DNA of 8,408 bases, taken from the NCBI GenBank assembly GCA_947456315.1, contig CANGRU010000057.1, positions 1 through 8,408 of the forward strand, written 5' to 3'. A program made the position numbers and the translations under genes. The DNA comes from Beijerinckiaceae bacterium (GTDB taxonomy: Bacteria > Pseudomonadota > Alphaproteobacteria > Rhizobiales > Beijerinckiaceae). Below are positions 1 to 5,782 of this stretch, piece by piece; the first letter of the stretch is position 1; each line of letters starts with the position of its first letter. Under the pieces are notes generated by a model. The model did no database searches, was not told where the DNA came from, and worked only from the letters and a program-made list of their open reading frames with translations.

Positions 1-695
1 AAGACCTGCATCTTGCCATTGGGGTCGCTCCAGGCAGGGCGGGCCACTTTGGTCGAGACGTAATTGACGAATTGTCCATCCAGCTCGCCATTCTCGACCG
101 CCAGACCGATTGCATTGGAATCAGGGTAGCCCGGCACCACGCGGATGTTGAGGCCGAGCACATCGCGCATCAGAACCGTAATGTCGTGATCGGTGGCGCC
201 CGCGCTGGTGACGCCGACCGTAATTTGCGGCGCGCCAGCTTTGCGCAAATCTTCAATCGATTTGATGTCAGGGCGTTTGCGCACGAACAGGTTGAACGCG
301 TCTTCGGTCGAATCCGACAAAGTGCCAAGCCATGTCAGGGTGAGCGGATCAAACTGCACATTGGGATTGCCGCCGATCAAGGCAATGAGCGGCATGTTGC
401 GATCAAAGGCGGCAATCACCGTGCCGTCTTTGGGAGCCTGCACAGCAATGTAATTGGTGGCACGCAGAGAGGCAGCGCCCGGCATATTCTGCACCACGAC
501 GCCGGGCTTGCCGGGCATATGATTGCCATACCAGCGCGCCAGCAGGCGGGCGAAAATATCGTAGCCGCCACCGGGGCCATAGCCGACCACAAGATTGATG
601 GATTTGCCGCGGTAAAAATCCGCCGGATCAGCCAGTGCTGGTGCGGCAGCAGTCAGTGACAGGCCAAGGGCCAAAGCAAGGCGAGCAAGCGACAT
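1..695 (-). CDS. TctC/Bug-family periplasmic substrate-binding protein, C-terminus outside the window
   Basis: An open frame runs without a stop from the ATG at 695-693 to the left window edge, giving about 231 residues of a protein that normally has 300-340. Residues 1-22 are a signal peptide: a short Arg-containing start, a hydrophobic Leu/Ala core and an Ala-Leu-Ala cleavage site before DPADFYRGKSINLVVGYGPG. The segment GPGGGYDIFARLLAR and the later APKDGT motif are typical of the TctC (Bug) family, which binds organic acids in the periplasm for tripartite tricarboxylate transporters. It is clearly a paralogue of the binding protein at 2523-3551: both carry an FYR...INL..G..xGGGYDI core and an APKDG motif. 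A GGGGGA Shine-Dalgarno lies 5-6 bases before the ATG. It is the third gene of a unit, 97 bases after the TPP enzyme stop. No TctA or TctB membrane subunit is visible, so its transport partner, or a possible sensory role, is unknown. Confidence 0.9.
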   Translation of the reverse strand, partial: MSLARLALALGLSLTAAAPALADPADFYRGKSINLVVGYGPGGGYDIFARLLARWYGNHMPGKPGVVVQNMPGAASLRATNYIAVQAPKDGTVIAAFDRNMPLIALIGGNPNVQFDPLTLTWLGTLSDSTEDAFNLFVRKRPDIKSIEDLRKAGAPQITVGVTSAGATDHDITVLMRDVLGLNIRVVPGYPDSNAIGLAVENGELDGQFVNYVSTKVARPAWSDPNGKMQV

Positions 696-711
696 GGTGT
701 TCCCCCAGAGT

Positions 712-737
712 GCAGCTTTTCTGTGAGCTGCTTTTTT
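712..737 (+). terminator. Terminator-like hairpin with T6 tail, antisense to the local genes
   Basis: GCAGCT (712-717) pairs with AGCTGC (726-731) around an 8-base loop and is followed directly by six T residues (732-737). Read on the plus strand this has the form of a weak Rho-independent terminator. No plus-strand gene precedes it; it sits in the leader of the minus-strand binding-protein gene. It could stop antisense transcription, act as a leader hairpin in the minus-strand mRNA, or be chance. Confidence 0.3.
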
Positions 738-750
738 CATCTGTTCAAAG

Positions 751-775
751 TGCCAAAAACCGCCCCGCCTTGGCA
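751..775 (-). other. Intercistronic hairpin after the TPP enzyme gene
   Basis: TGCCAA (751-756) and TTGGCA (770-775) can pair across a 13-base GC-rich loop, starting 17 bases after the TPP enzyme stop codon on the minus strand. No U-run follows on the minus strand, so a classical terminator is unlikely. A partial attenuator or an mRNA 3'-end stabiliser between the enzyme gene and the distal binding-protein gene is possible. The 7-mer CCTTGGC (768-774) also occurs in the divergent promoter region. Confidence 0.25.
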
Positions 776-792
776 AGCGCTATCCTTGTTCC

Positions 793-2457
793 TCAAGGCC
801 CGGAGCAGATGACATTGAGCAAGGCCTGATTGCCGCCCTTGATGGCGTCCATGGCGCGCTGCAAAGCTTTGGGCATGTCAGCAGGGTCAGCCACGCGCTC
901 GCCATAGCCGCCGGCTGACTCGACCGCCTTTTCAAATCCCAATTCGAGATCGAAATAGGTCAGCGGCTCGCGGTTGGATTTGGCAGCATAACCACCGGGA
1001 TAAACCTCATGCGTGTTGCGCTTCACAGCGCCCCACATCTGGTTGTTGAACACGATGGTGAGGATCGGCAGTTTTTCAGCCGCCGCCACATAATGCGCGG
1101 GGATCGGATTGCCAAACATATAGGCGCCATCACCCACCGTGCAGATGACAGGTGTGTCCCGCTTGGCGATTTTCATGCCCAGCGCCGTGCCGAGGCCCCA
1201 GCCAAGGCCGCCAGCCGCACCCGAGGAGAAGAAAGTGCCGGGCTGTGTCAGGGTGAGATGTTCCCATGTGAGTGGGCTTTCTTTCACCATGATCGTGTCC
1301 GGCGTTTTCACCTCATTGATGCAATGGGTGATCCAGGCCGGATGCAGCGGTGTCTGCGTGCGGCCCTTGTCGAGCATCTCTTGCCAGCGCGCGCGCTGGT
1401 TGGCGCGCGTTTCCGCCAGACGCTTGCGGCGTGCTTCGATCTTGTCGCGGTTTTTGGAGACGCGCAGTTCAAGCGCCTGCGTCAGCATGGGCAGGGTTGC
1501 GCTGAGCACGCCCGAAATGCCCAGATCCGACTGGAACGAGCGCATCGGATAGGCGGAATAAAGCGGGTCGACCGCAATATGGATGATCTTGGCATCTGCA
1601 TGCGGCGCTTTCTTGGATGGGATCCACGGCACATCGCATTCCAGCACAATGATGCAATCGCTTTTGTCGAGAAAAGCATCCGGATTATAACCAAGATGCA
1701 TCTCATGATCACTGGGCAGTGCCATGAAGCGCGGTTTGCGCTGCGTGACGGGAATGGCAAAGCATTGCGCCAATTCTGCCAGCCTCACCACTTCAGCCGT
1801 ATCACGCCCCGCACTCGATGTGATGATCAGCGGGTTTTCAGCGCGCGCGATCATCTCGGCGGCTTGTTCGATGGCAGACGGATCAGGGTAGGGGGCAGAC
1901 GGTGTGGCATGGCGTGAGGGCGATGCGTAGGCAAAACTCTCCATTGGTGTGGCCAGCACTTCGCGCGGCAGCGTCAGATAGATCGGCCCTTTGGGCTCGG
2001 CCATGGCCAGATTGATGGCGCGGTCGACAGTGGCTTCGATCACTTGCGTATTGGGCAGCTGATAATCCCATTTCACAAATTCACGCAGCATGGCGCCTTG
2101 ATCGCGCATTTCCTGCGGCCAATGGATTTCACCCGAGCGTTCGCCCAGCACTCCGCCGTCTTCCGAGAAAGGCGTGCGACCAGCCGTGAAGAGGATCGGC
2201 ACATTGCCGCGCCAAGCGTTCATCACACCGCACACGGCATTGGCTGTGCCGACATTGACATGCACCATGACCAATTGCGGCTTGCCGGTGACGAGATAAT
2301 AGCCGAGCGCCATCGAGACGGCGACATTCTCATGCGGTACGGTGATGGGCTTGGGCATAGCCCCGCCGTTGATTTCAATCTTGCTCATGGCTTCGATGAG
2401 CGGGGCAAAATCAGTGCCGGCATTGGCGAAGAGATAATCCACGCCACGATCGGCCAT
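793..2457 (-). CDS. Thiamine-pyrophosphate-requiring enzyme, acetolactate synthase/2-oxo-acid decarboxylase type
   Basis: The protein from the ATG at 2457 has 554 residues and the three-part architecture of the POX/acetolactate synthase/benzoylformate decarboxylase family. The N-terminal pyrimidine-binding domain (about 1-170) has the TPP-activating glutamate at E43 in PHENVAVSMA. A central domain spans about 190-330, and the C-terminal pyrophosphate-binding domain has the metal/TPP motif GDG (442-444) ending in NN (471-472). Such enzymes make or break C-C bonds next to a 2-oxo group; the substrate cannot be deduced. The annotated start is uncertain. The frame is open back to 2499 and encodes KLEQTTAAEAYLTL, which resembles the first helix of this family, but contains no ATG, GTG or TTG. 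Just upstream a GTG (2511-2509) with an ideal AAGGAG is separated from it by an in-frame TAG (2502-2500). The first ATG has no convincing ribosome binding site of its own. The rest of the frame is intact, including all cofactor motifs. It lies in an operon with two TctC-type binding proteins. Confidence 0.9.
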   Translation of the reverse strand: MADRGVDYLFANAGTDFAPLIEAMSKIEINGGAMPKPITVPHENVAVSMALGYYLVTGKPQLVMVHVNVGTANAVCGVMNAWRGNVPILFTAGRTPFSEDGGVLGERSGEIHWPQEMRDQGAMLREFVKWDYQLPNTQVIEATVDRAINLAMAEPKGPIYLTLPREVLATPMESFAYASPSRHATPSAPYPDPSAIEQAAEMIARAENPLIITSSAGRDTAEVVRLAELAQCFAIPVTQRKPRFMALPSDHEMHLGYNPDAFLDKSDCIIVLECDVPWIPSKKAPHADAKIIHIAVDPLYSAYPMRSFQSDLGISGVLSATLPMLTQALELRVSKNRDKIEARRKRLAETRANQRARWQEMLDKGRTQTPLHPAWITHCINEVKTPDTIMVKESPLTWEHLTLTQPGTFFSSGAAGGLGWGLGTALGMKIAKRDTPVICTVGDGAYMFGNPIPAHYVAAAEKLPILTIVFNNQMWGAVKRNTHEVYPGGYAAKSNREPLTYFDLELGFEKAVESAGGYGERVADPADMPKALQRAMDAIKGGNQALLNVICSGP

Positions 2458-2511
2458 GAGAGTCAGATAGGCTTCCGCCGCGGTTGTTTGTTCAAGTTTC
2501 TAGGTTGACAC
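2458..2511 (-). other. Interrupted N-terminal extension of the TPP enzyme (GTG start, TAG at codon 4)
   Basis: On the minus strand GTG TCA ACC TAG is followed in the same frame by 14 sense codons (KLEQTTAAEAYLTL) leading into the ATG at 2457. The GTG is placed like a genuine start, 7 bases after AAGGAG and 11 bases after the preceding stop codon. TAG is one base from CAG, AAG or GAG, so an ancestral Met-Ser-Thr-Gln/Lys/Glu-Lys-Leu start is likely. Whether this is a real nonsense mutation, a sequencing error, or a tolerated start-site shift cannot be decided from the sequence. Confidence 0.65.
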
Positions 2512-2518
2512 CTTGCGG

Positions 2519-2524
2519 CTCCTT
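2519..2524 (-). promoter_or_regulatory. Strong Shine-Dalgarno for the original TPP enzyme start
   Basis: AAGGAG on the minus strand overlaps the TAA stop of the upstream binding-protein gene (2525-2523) and precedes the GTG at 2511 by 7 bases. This arrangement suggests translational coupling of the two genes and decides in favour of the GTG, not the downstream ATG, as the ancestral start. Confidence 0.65.
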
Positions 2525-3551
2525 AATTGTCACGAACCTGTTTGGCTTTGGCCAGAACAGAGGCCGGTGTTTTGGAGAGTTGTTCGACATAGGCCTGCAG
2601 CTTTTCGCCACTCAGCGGCTCGAAATCGAGGCTGAGTTTCTTCACCTCGTCGAGATAGTCTTTGTCTTGCAGCATGGCATCGAAGCCGCGGCGCAATGCC
2701 GTAATGCGATCAGTCGCGACACCGGGTGGTGCGACAATCGATTTGCCGATTTCCGTGGCGCTCGCATAAAGCTCGAGAATGGCTTTGTCTTCGGCTGTTT
2801 TGCCGAGCTCCACCATGGTGGGAATGTCGGGCAATTCGGCATGGCGGGTCGAGCCCCATTGCACGACGATGGAGGCTTTCTTCTGGTCCAACCAATCGCG
2901 CTTGGCTGCTTTCACGGTTGACCATGCCAGCAGACAGCCGTCGATCTCGCCTTTTTCCATGGCAAGGCAGCTTTCGGCTGCGCCGCCATAGCCGGTGACC
3001 ATTTTGAATTTGGTGCCGCCCAAAGCATTCAGCAATTTGGGATAGATCACAGCAGGTGCCATCGGGCCGGAGCCGCCTTGCACGCTTTCTTTGGCTTGCG
3101 CATCGGCGATGTTTTTCACACCCGATGTCGCCCAGAGCACTTGCACATTGGTGCTGGCGCTGATGCGGCCGATCCAGTTGAAATTTTTCGACACATAGGC
3201 AACGCCATTGGTGCCGAGCAATTCTTCCGAGGGTGATGTGTCGGGGATGATGCCCAGCGTCGCGCCATCTTTGGGCGCCACGCTGTACATGAAATTGGCA
3301 GCCTTCATGCCGCCCGCGCCGATCATGTTTTGCGGCACCATTTTGGGATTGCCGGGGATGTGCTTGCCCATGTGGCGCGCAACCAGCCGGCCATAAATGT
3401 CATAGCCACCACCCACGGGGAAACCGATGATGAGATTGATCGCGGTCTCGCGATAGAAGTCGGCAAGGCTTTGTGCTTGCGCGACAGGTGCCGACATCAG
3501 GCCTGCACCCAGCGACAGGGCAAAGCCGAGGGCTTTCCGTGGCAAAACCAT
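2523..3551 (-). CDS. TctC/Bug-family periplasmic substrate-binding protein
   Basis: The protein has 342 residues, full length for the family. A signal peptide covers about residues 1-26: Arg/Lys near the start, a hydrophobic Ala/Leu/Gly core, and AQA before Q27. The mature protein begins with ADFYRETAINLIIGFPVGGG, then YDIYGRLVARHMGKHIPGNP and VAPKDGATLG, the conserved fold and ligand-binding segments of TctC/Bug proteins. These bind carboxylates in the periplasm. A GGGAGGAAG Shine-Dalgarno precedes the ATG by a few bases. This is the first gene of its unit, read from the divergent region at 3552-3703, and its stop overlaps the ribosome binding site of the TPP enzyme. TctA and TctB are not in the window, so it may be an orphan binding protein that shares membrane subunits encoded elsewhere. 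The ligand is unknown. Confidence 0.94.
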   Translation of the reverse strand: MVLPRKALGFALSLGAGLMSAPVAQAQSLADFYRETAINLIIGFPVGGGYDIYGRLVARHMGKHIPGNPKMVPQNMIGAGGMKAANFMYSVAPKDGATLGIIPDTSPSEELLGTNGVAYVSKNFNWIGRISASTNVQVLWATSGVKNIADAQAKESVQGGSGPMAPAVIYPKLLNALGGTKFKMVTGYGGAAESCLAMEKGEIDGCLLAWSTVKAAKRDWLDQKKASIVVQWGSTRHAELPDIPTMVELGKTAEDKAILELYASATEIGKSIVAPPGVATDRITALRRGFDAMLQDKDYLDEVKKLSLDFEPLSGEKLQAYVEQLSKTPASVLAKAKQVRDN

Positions 3552-3581
3552 ATCTTCCTCCCGGTGTTTTTATTGGCTGCG

Positions 3582-3610
3582 AGCATAGACTGCCCATGGC
3601 GCTGGGCCAA
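3582..3610 (-). promoter_or_regulatory. Candidate sigma-70-type promoter for the binding-protein/TPP unit
   Basis: On the minus strand TTGGCC (3610-3605) is separated by exactly 17 bases from TATGCT (3587-3582). Each hexamer resembles the -35 and -10 consensus moderately. Transcription would begin roughly 24 bases before the ATG at 3551, which leaves room for the Shine-Dalgarno. This is motif matching by eye only. Confidence 0.4.
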
Positions 3611-3649
3611 GATGCCAAGGGTCATTAGCCACCCTCTATTTCCTTGGCC
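3605..3649. promoter_or_regulatory. Inverted repeat in divergent promoter region, candidate operator
   Basis: GGCCAAG (3605-3611) and CTTGGCC (3643-3649) form a perfect 7-base inverted repeat with 31 bases between. A further GCCAAGG (3614-3620) pairs with CCTTGGC (3642-3648). The outer arms coincide with the two candidate -35 boxes, so a regulator bound here could control both directions. No regulator gene is in the window. Confidence 0.4.
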
Positions 3650-3672
3650 TGAGCGCGTGATGCCTCTATTCT
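3644..3672 (+). promoter_or_regulatory. Candidate sigma-70-type promoter for the amidohydrolase gene
   Basis: TTGGCC (3644-3649) and TATTCT (3667-3672) are spaced by 17 bases. The predicted transcription start is about 25 bases before the GTG at 3704. The geometry mirrors that of the opposing minus-strand promoter. This is motif matching by eye only. Confidence 0.4.
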
Positions 3673-3703
3673 GGACCTCACAAAAACAAGGGAGGAATCA
3701 CCC

Positions 3704-4684
3704 GTGTCCAACGGCCCCGGCGCTGGTTTGCGCTTTATCGACGTCCATCATCATTGCGTGCTGCCCGAATATGAGCAGGCGATTGTGCGCTCGGGCGCAG
3801 CTGATCCTTCGCGTCCTTTACGCAAAAACTCCAATGTCGATGAGTTGATCGACAATCTGGGCACGTTCGGCATTGATGGTGCGGTGGTCAATCCGCTGTC
3901 TGTGGCCGGTGTCCATCACGGCAATGACGAGAATGCGCGCTATCTGTGCCAGAGCACAGGCGAGGCCTTGGCGAAGTTTGTTGCCAAATATCCCAAAAAA
4001 CTCGGCTTCTTTGCGCCCGTGCCCTTTCCTGATGTCGATGGCGCGCTGAAGGCTACAGCCTATGCGCTGGATGTGTTGAAAGCTGATGGCATCATCATGC
4101 TCACCAACCAGAACAACATCTATATTGGTGATCCGGCGGCGGATGCCTTTTATGCCGAGCTTGATCGTCGTCACGCCAATGTCTTCGTGCACCCGGCACG
4201 CCCCGCCTTTGTCGATGATCTGACGTTGAAGCTCTGGGGTTCGGTGGTCGAATATCCGTTCGAAACCACGCGCATTGCGGCCAACCTCATTTACAATGAG
4301 CAGATGCGCAAATATCCCAACATCCGCTGGATTCTGGCGCATGCGGGTGGCTGCGTGCCCTATATCTCGTTGCGCCTGAAGCTGATGTCCGAGCAAGACC
4401 CCAATGGTCCGCCTGATTTCAAAGATCGCGTGCCGGAAGGTGTCGAGCCTTATGTGGGAAAGTTTTATTTCGACACCGCAATCTCGGGCTCGCGCGCGGC
4501 GATGGCCTCTTTGCGTCTGGTGACAGAGCCCTCGCACATCATGTTTGGCAGTGACTGGCCCTATATTCATCGCGAATATGTGGACGAACAGATCACCGCC
4601 ATGCGCACCATGCCCGAGCTGGCCGATATTTTCGCGAAGGTCGAGCGCGAGAATGCTGTGAGATTGTTTGATCGGTTCAAGTAA
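3704..4684 (+). CDS. Amidohydrolase-2 family protein (ACMSD / gamma-resorcylate decarboxylase type)
   Basis: The 326-residue protein is full length for the amidohydrolase-2 family, a TIM barrel with a divalent metal centre. Visible signatures in order are an HxH metal motif at H15 and H17 in FIDVHHHCVLPE, H163 in VFVHPARP, H213 in LAHAGG, and the catalytic/metal aspartate D284 in MFGSDWPY. These match the pattern of 2-amino-3-carboxymuconate-semialdehyde decarboxylase and related aromatic-acid decarboxylases and hydrolases. The protein is cytoplasmic, with no signal peptide. The GTG start follows GGGAGG by about 9 bases; no in-frame ATG lies nearby. It is transcribed alone, divergently from the TctC/TPP unit and convergently with the FAH gene. 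A role in decarboxylating or hydrolysing an intermediate of the same pathway is inferred from context; the substrate is unknown. Confidence 0.92.
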   Translation: MSNGPGAGLRFIDVHHHCVLPEYEQAIVRSGAADPSRPLRKNSNVDELIDNLGTFGIDGAVVNPLSVAGVHHGNDENARYLCQSTGEALAKFVAKYPKKLGFFAPVPFPDVDGALKATAYALDVLKADGIIMLTNQNNIYIGDPAADAFYAELDRRHANVFVHPARPAFVDDLTLKLWGSVVEYPFETTRIAANLIYNEQMRKYPNIRWILAHAGGCVPYISLRLKLMSEQDPNGPPDFKDRVPEGVEPYVGKFYFDTAISGSRAAMASLRLVTEPSHIMFGSDWPYIHREYVDEQITAMRTMPELADIFAKVERENAVRLFDRFK

Positions 4685-4731
4685 CCCTCTCCCAGAGGGA
4701 GAGGGTGGCTGCGGAGCAGCCGGGTGAGGGG
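4685..4731 (-). repeat. RIME-like palindromic unit A
   Basis: This 47-base unit begins, read on the minus strand, with CCCCTCACC, followed by the hairpin GGCTGCTCCGCAGCC and then CCCTCTCCC pairing with GGGAGAGGG. It starts directly after the amidohydrolase stop. The layout (CCCCTCAYC, short hairpin, CTCTCCC/GGGAGAG hairpin) resembles the Rhizobium-specific intergenic mosaic elements of Hyphomicrobiales. Its hairpins may terminate or stabilise the amidohydrolase transcript. Confidence 0.65.
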
Positions 4732-4759
4732 TTATAACGTTCGAAATTGTAACCCCTCA
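4725..4759. repeat. 10-base inverted repeat joining the two palindromic units
   Basis: TGAGGGGTTA (4725-4734) and TAACCCCTCA (4750-4759) are perfect reverse complements around a 15-base AT-rich spacer (4735-4749). They include the outer ends of units A and B, so the whole block 4685-4799 can fold into one large cruciform-like structure. Confidence 0.75.
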
Positions 4760-4799
4760 TCAGTCGGCTTCGCCGACAGCTTCTCCCAAAGGGAGAAGC
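4753..4799 (+). repeat. RIME-like palindromic unit B
   Basis: This is also exactly 47 bases, in the orientation opposite to unit A. It reads CCCCTCATC, the hairpin GTCGGCTTCGCCGAC, and then GCTTCTCCC pairing with GGGAGAAGC across AAA. It aligns to unit A without gaps, although the stem sequences differ by compensatory changes. Read on the minus strand it follows the FAH stop and may act as a 3' hairpin for that transcript. Confidence 0.65.
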
Positions 4800-4800
4800 A

Positions 4801-4815
4801 AGGCGCGCCGCGCCT
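4801..4815. terminator. GC-rich hairpin at the FAH gene 3' end
   Basis: AGGCGCG and CGCGCCT form a 7-base perfect stem around one C, touching the FAH stop codon. There is no T-run, so it is not a canonical intrinsic terminator; together with unit B it probably marks the 3' end of the minus-strand transcript. Confidence 0.4.
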
Positions 4816-5672
4816 CAAATATGCCCTACCTTCACATCCATCGTGCCGACTTTGGCAATGGTTGCGCGGATCGTGTTGCCAGCGAGCACTGGGCCCACAC
4901 CTTCGGGCGTGCCCGACAGGATCACGTCCCCCGGATGCAGGGTGTAGAAGCTCGACGCCCATGAGATGAGGGTCGGCACATCCAGCACCAGATCGCGCGT
5001 ATTGGCCTTCTGGCGGGCTTCGCCATCAACTGTGAGTTCCAGATCAAGACCCGCCGGATTGCCGATCTCGTCCGCGCTGACGAACCACGGGCCAATCACG
5101 GTGAAAGTGTCGAGCGACTTGCGCAGCGAGCGTTCTTCTGGGCCGCGGATTGTCATGTCGAGGCCAATGGCATAGCCCGCGACATAGTTCAGCGCATCTT
5201 CTTTCGAGACGCGATCAGCCGTCTTGCCGATCACAACCGCCAATTCGATTTCATGATCGTTGCGACGATCGTCATGGCGAATGAGAATGGTTTCACCTGC
5301 GCCAATCACCGAGCTGGTGGCTTTGAGAAACAGGCCGACTTTCTGGATTTCACCCACCTGCTGCTGGTGGTGAATGCCGGCATCCGCGCGGGCTTCTTCG
5401 AGATGTTTTTTGTAATTCACCGGTGCGGCAACAATTTTGCCCGGATTGGCAACAGGCGAGAGCAGCTTCACATCTTTCAGCTTGCGGCGCGCACCTGACT
5501 TGGCGGCAGCCTCAAAAGCGGGGCGCAGCTTGTCGAAATGCTCGATGAAGAGATCGGTGCGCGGGAAAGGATAGGATTGCGTCGGCAGGCTAGAGAGCGC
5601 AGAGGTGACATCAATCACCTCGTCGCCATCGACGAGGCCAAAACGATTGTCGTCATAACGGGCGATTTTCAT
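4815..5672 (-). CDS. Fumarylacetoacetate hydrolase (FAH) family protein
   Basis: The 285-residue protein is full length for bacterial FAH-superfamily enzymes, which hydrolyse or decarboxylate 2,4-dioxo and related acids with a divalent metal. A small N-terminal domain (about 1-70) precedes the catalytic domain. Visible features are NYKKHLEEA with a likely catalytic H90, then FLKATSSVIGAGETILI, metal ligands E141 and E143 in HEIELAVVIG, D172 in GLDMTIRG, and GTPEGVGPV (254-262). The family includes fumarylpyruvate hydrolase, acylpyruvase, 5-oxopent-3-ene-1,2,5-tricarboxylate decarboxylase and oxaloacetate decarboxylase; the sequence by eye does not separate these. The start ATG is preceded by AAGAAGGA with suitable spacing. 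It is the last gene of the minus-strand unit, 110 bases after the aldolase-like gene, with a palindromic repeat in the gap. Confidence 0.93.
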   Translation of the reverse strand: MKIARYDDNRFGLVDGDEVIDVTSALSSLPTQSYPFPRTDLFIEHFDKLRPAFEAAAKSGARRKLKDVKLLSPVANPGKIVAAPVNYKKHLEEARADAGIHHQQQVGEIQKVGLFLKATSSVIGAGETILIRHDDRRNDHEIELAVVIGKTADRVSKEDALNYVAGYAIGLDMTIRGPEERSLRKSLDTFTVIGPWFVSADEIGNPAGLDLELTVDGEARQKANTRDLVLDVPTLISWASSFYTLHPGDVILSGTPEGVGPVLAGNTIRATIAKVGTMDVKVGHI

Positions 5673-5688
5673 GTTTCAATCCTTCTTT

Positions 5689-5770
5689 CCGTCCTTGCGA
5701 GCCAAATGCGAAGCAACCCAGGGTCCCGCGTGAGGCCGCTGGATTGCTTCGCTCACGCTCGCAATGACGG
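5689..5770. repeat. Palindromic intergenic repeat, copy 1
   Basis: This 82-base imperfect palindrome runs from CCGTCCTTGCGAGC to GCTCGCAATGACGG, with inner arms around AAGCAACCCAG and CTGGATTGCTT and a CGTGAGGC loop. It belongs to the same repeat type as 6585-6661 and has the same orientation, with matching ends, arms and loop. The left arm has diverged more than the right. Repeats of this kind are scattered between genes in many alphaproteobacterial genomes. Here it would form a long hairpin in the mRNA between the aldolase and FAH genes. Confidence 0.8.
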
Positions 5771-5782
5771 CGTGTGTTGCGT

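Noticed and set aside
72..659. 195-codon plus-strand open frame
   Set aside because: It lies wholly antisense to the TctC-type gene at 1-695, has no family-like motifs and is His/Arg/Ala-rich, as is usual for a shadow of a GC-rich gene.
739..755. Possible sigma-54 promoter (TGGCAC on the minus strand, 755-750) before the distal binding-protein gene
   Set aside because: The -12 element TTGCA/T is absent at the required spacing.
1009..1917. 302-codon plus-strand open frame inside the TPP gene
   Set aside because: It is antisense to a protein with complete TPP motifs, and its translation is Arg/His-rich without recognisable domains.
3818..4570. 250-codon minus-strand open frame inside the amidohydrolase gene
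   Set aside because: It is a shadow frame of a gene with full metal-binding signatures; no ribosome binding site or motif supports it.
4685..4799. CRISPR-like repeats
   Set aside because: There are only two units, in inverted orientation, with no spacers.
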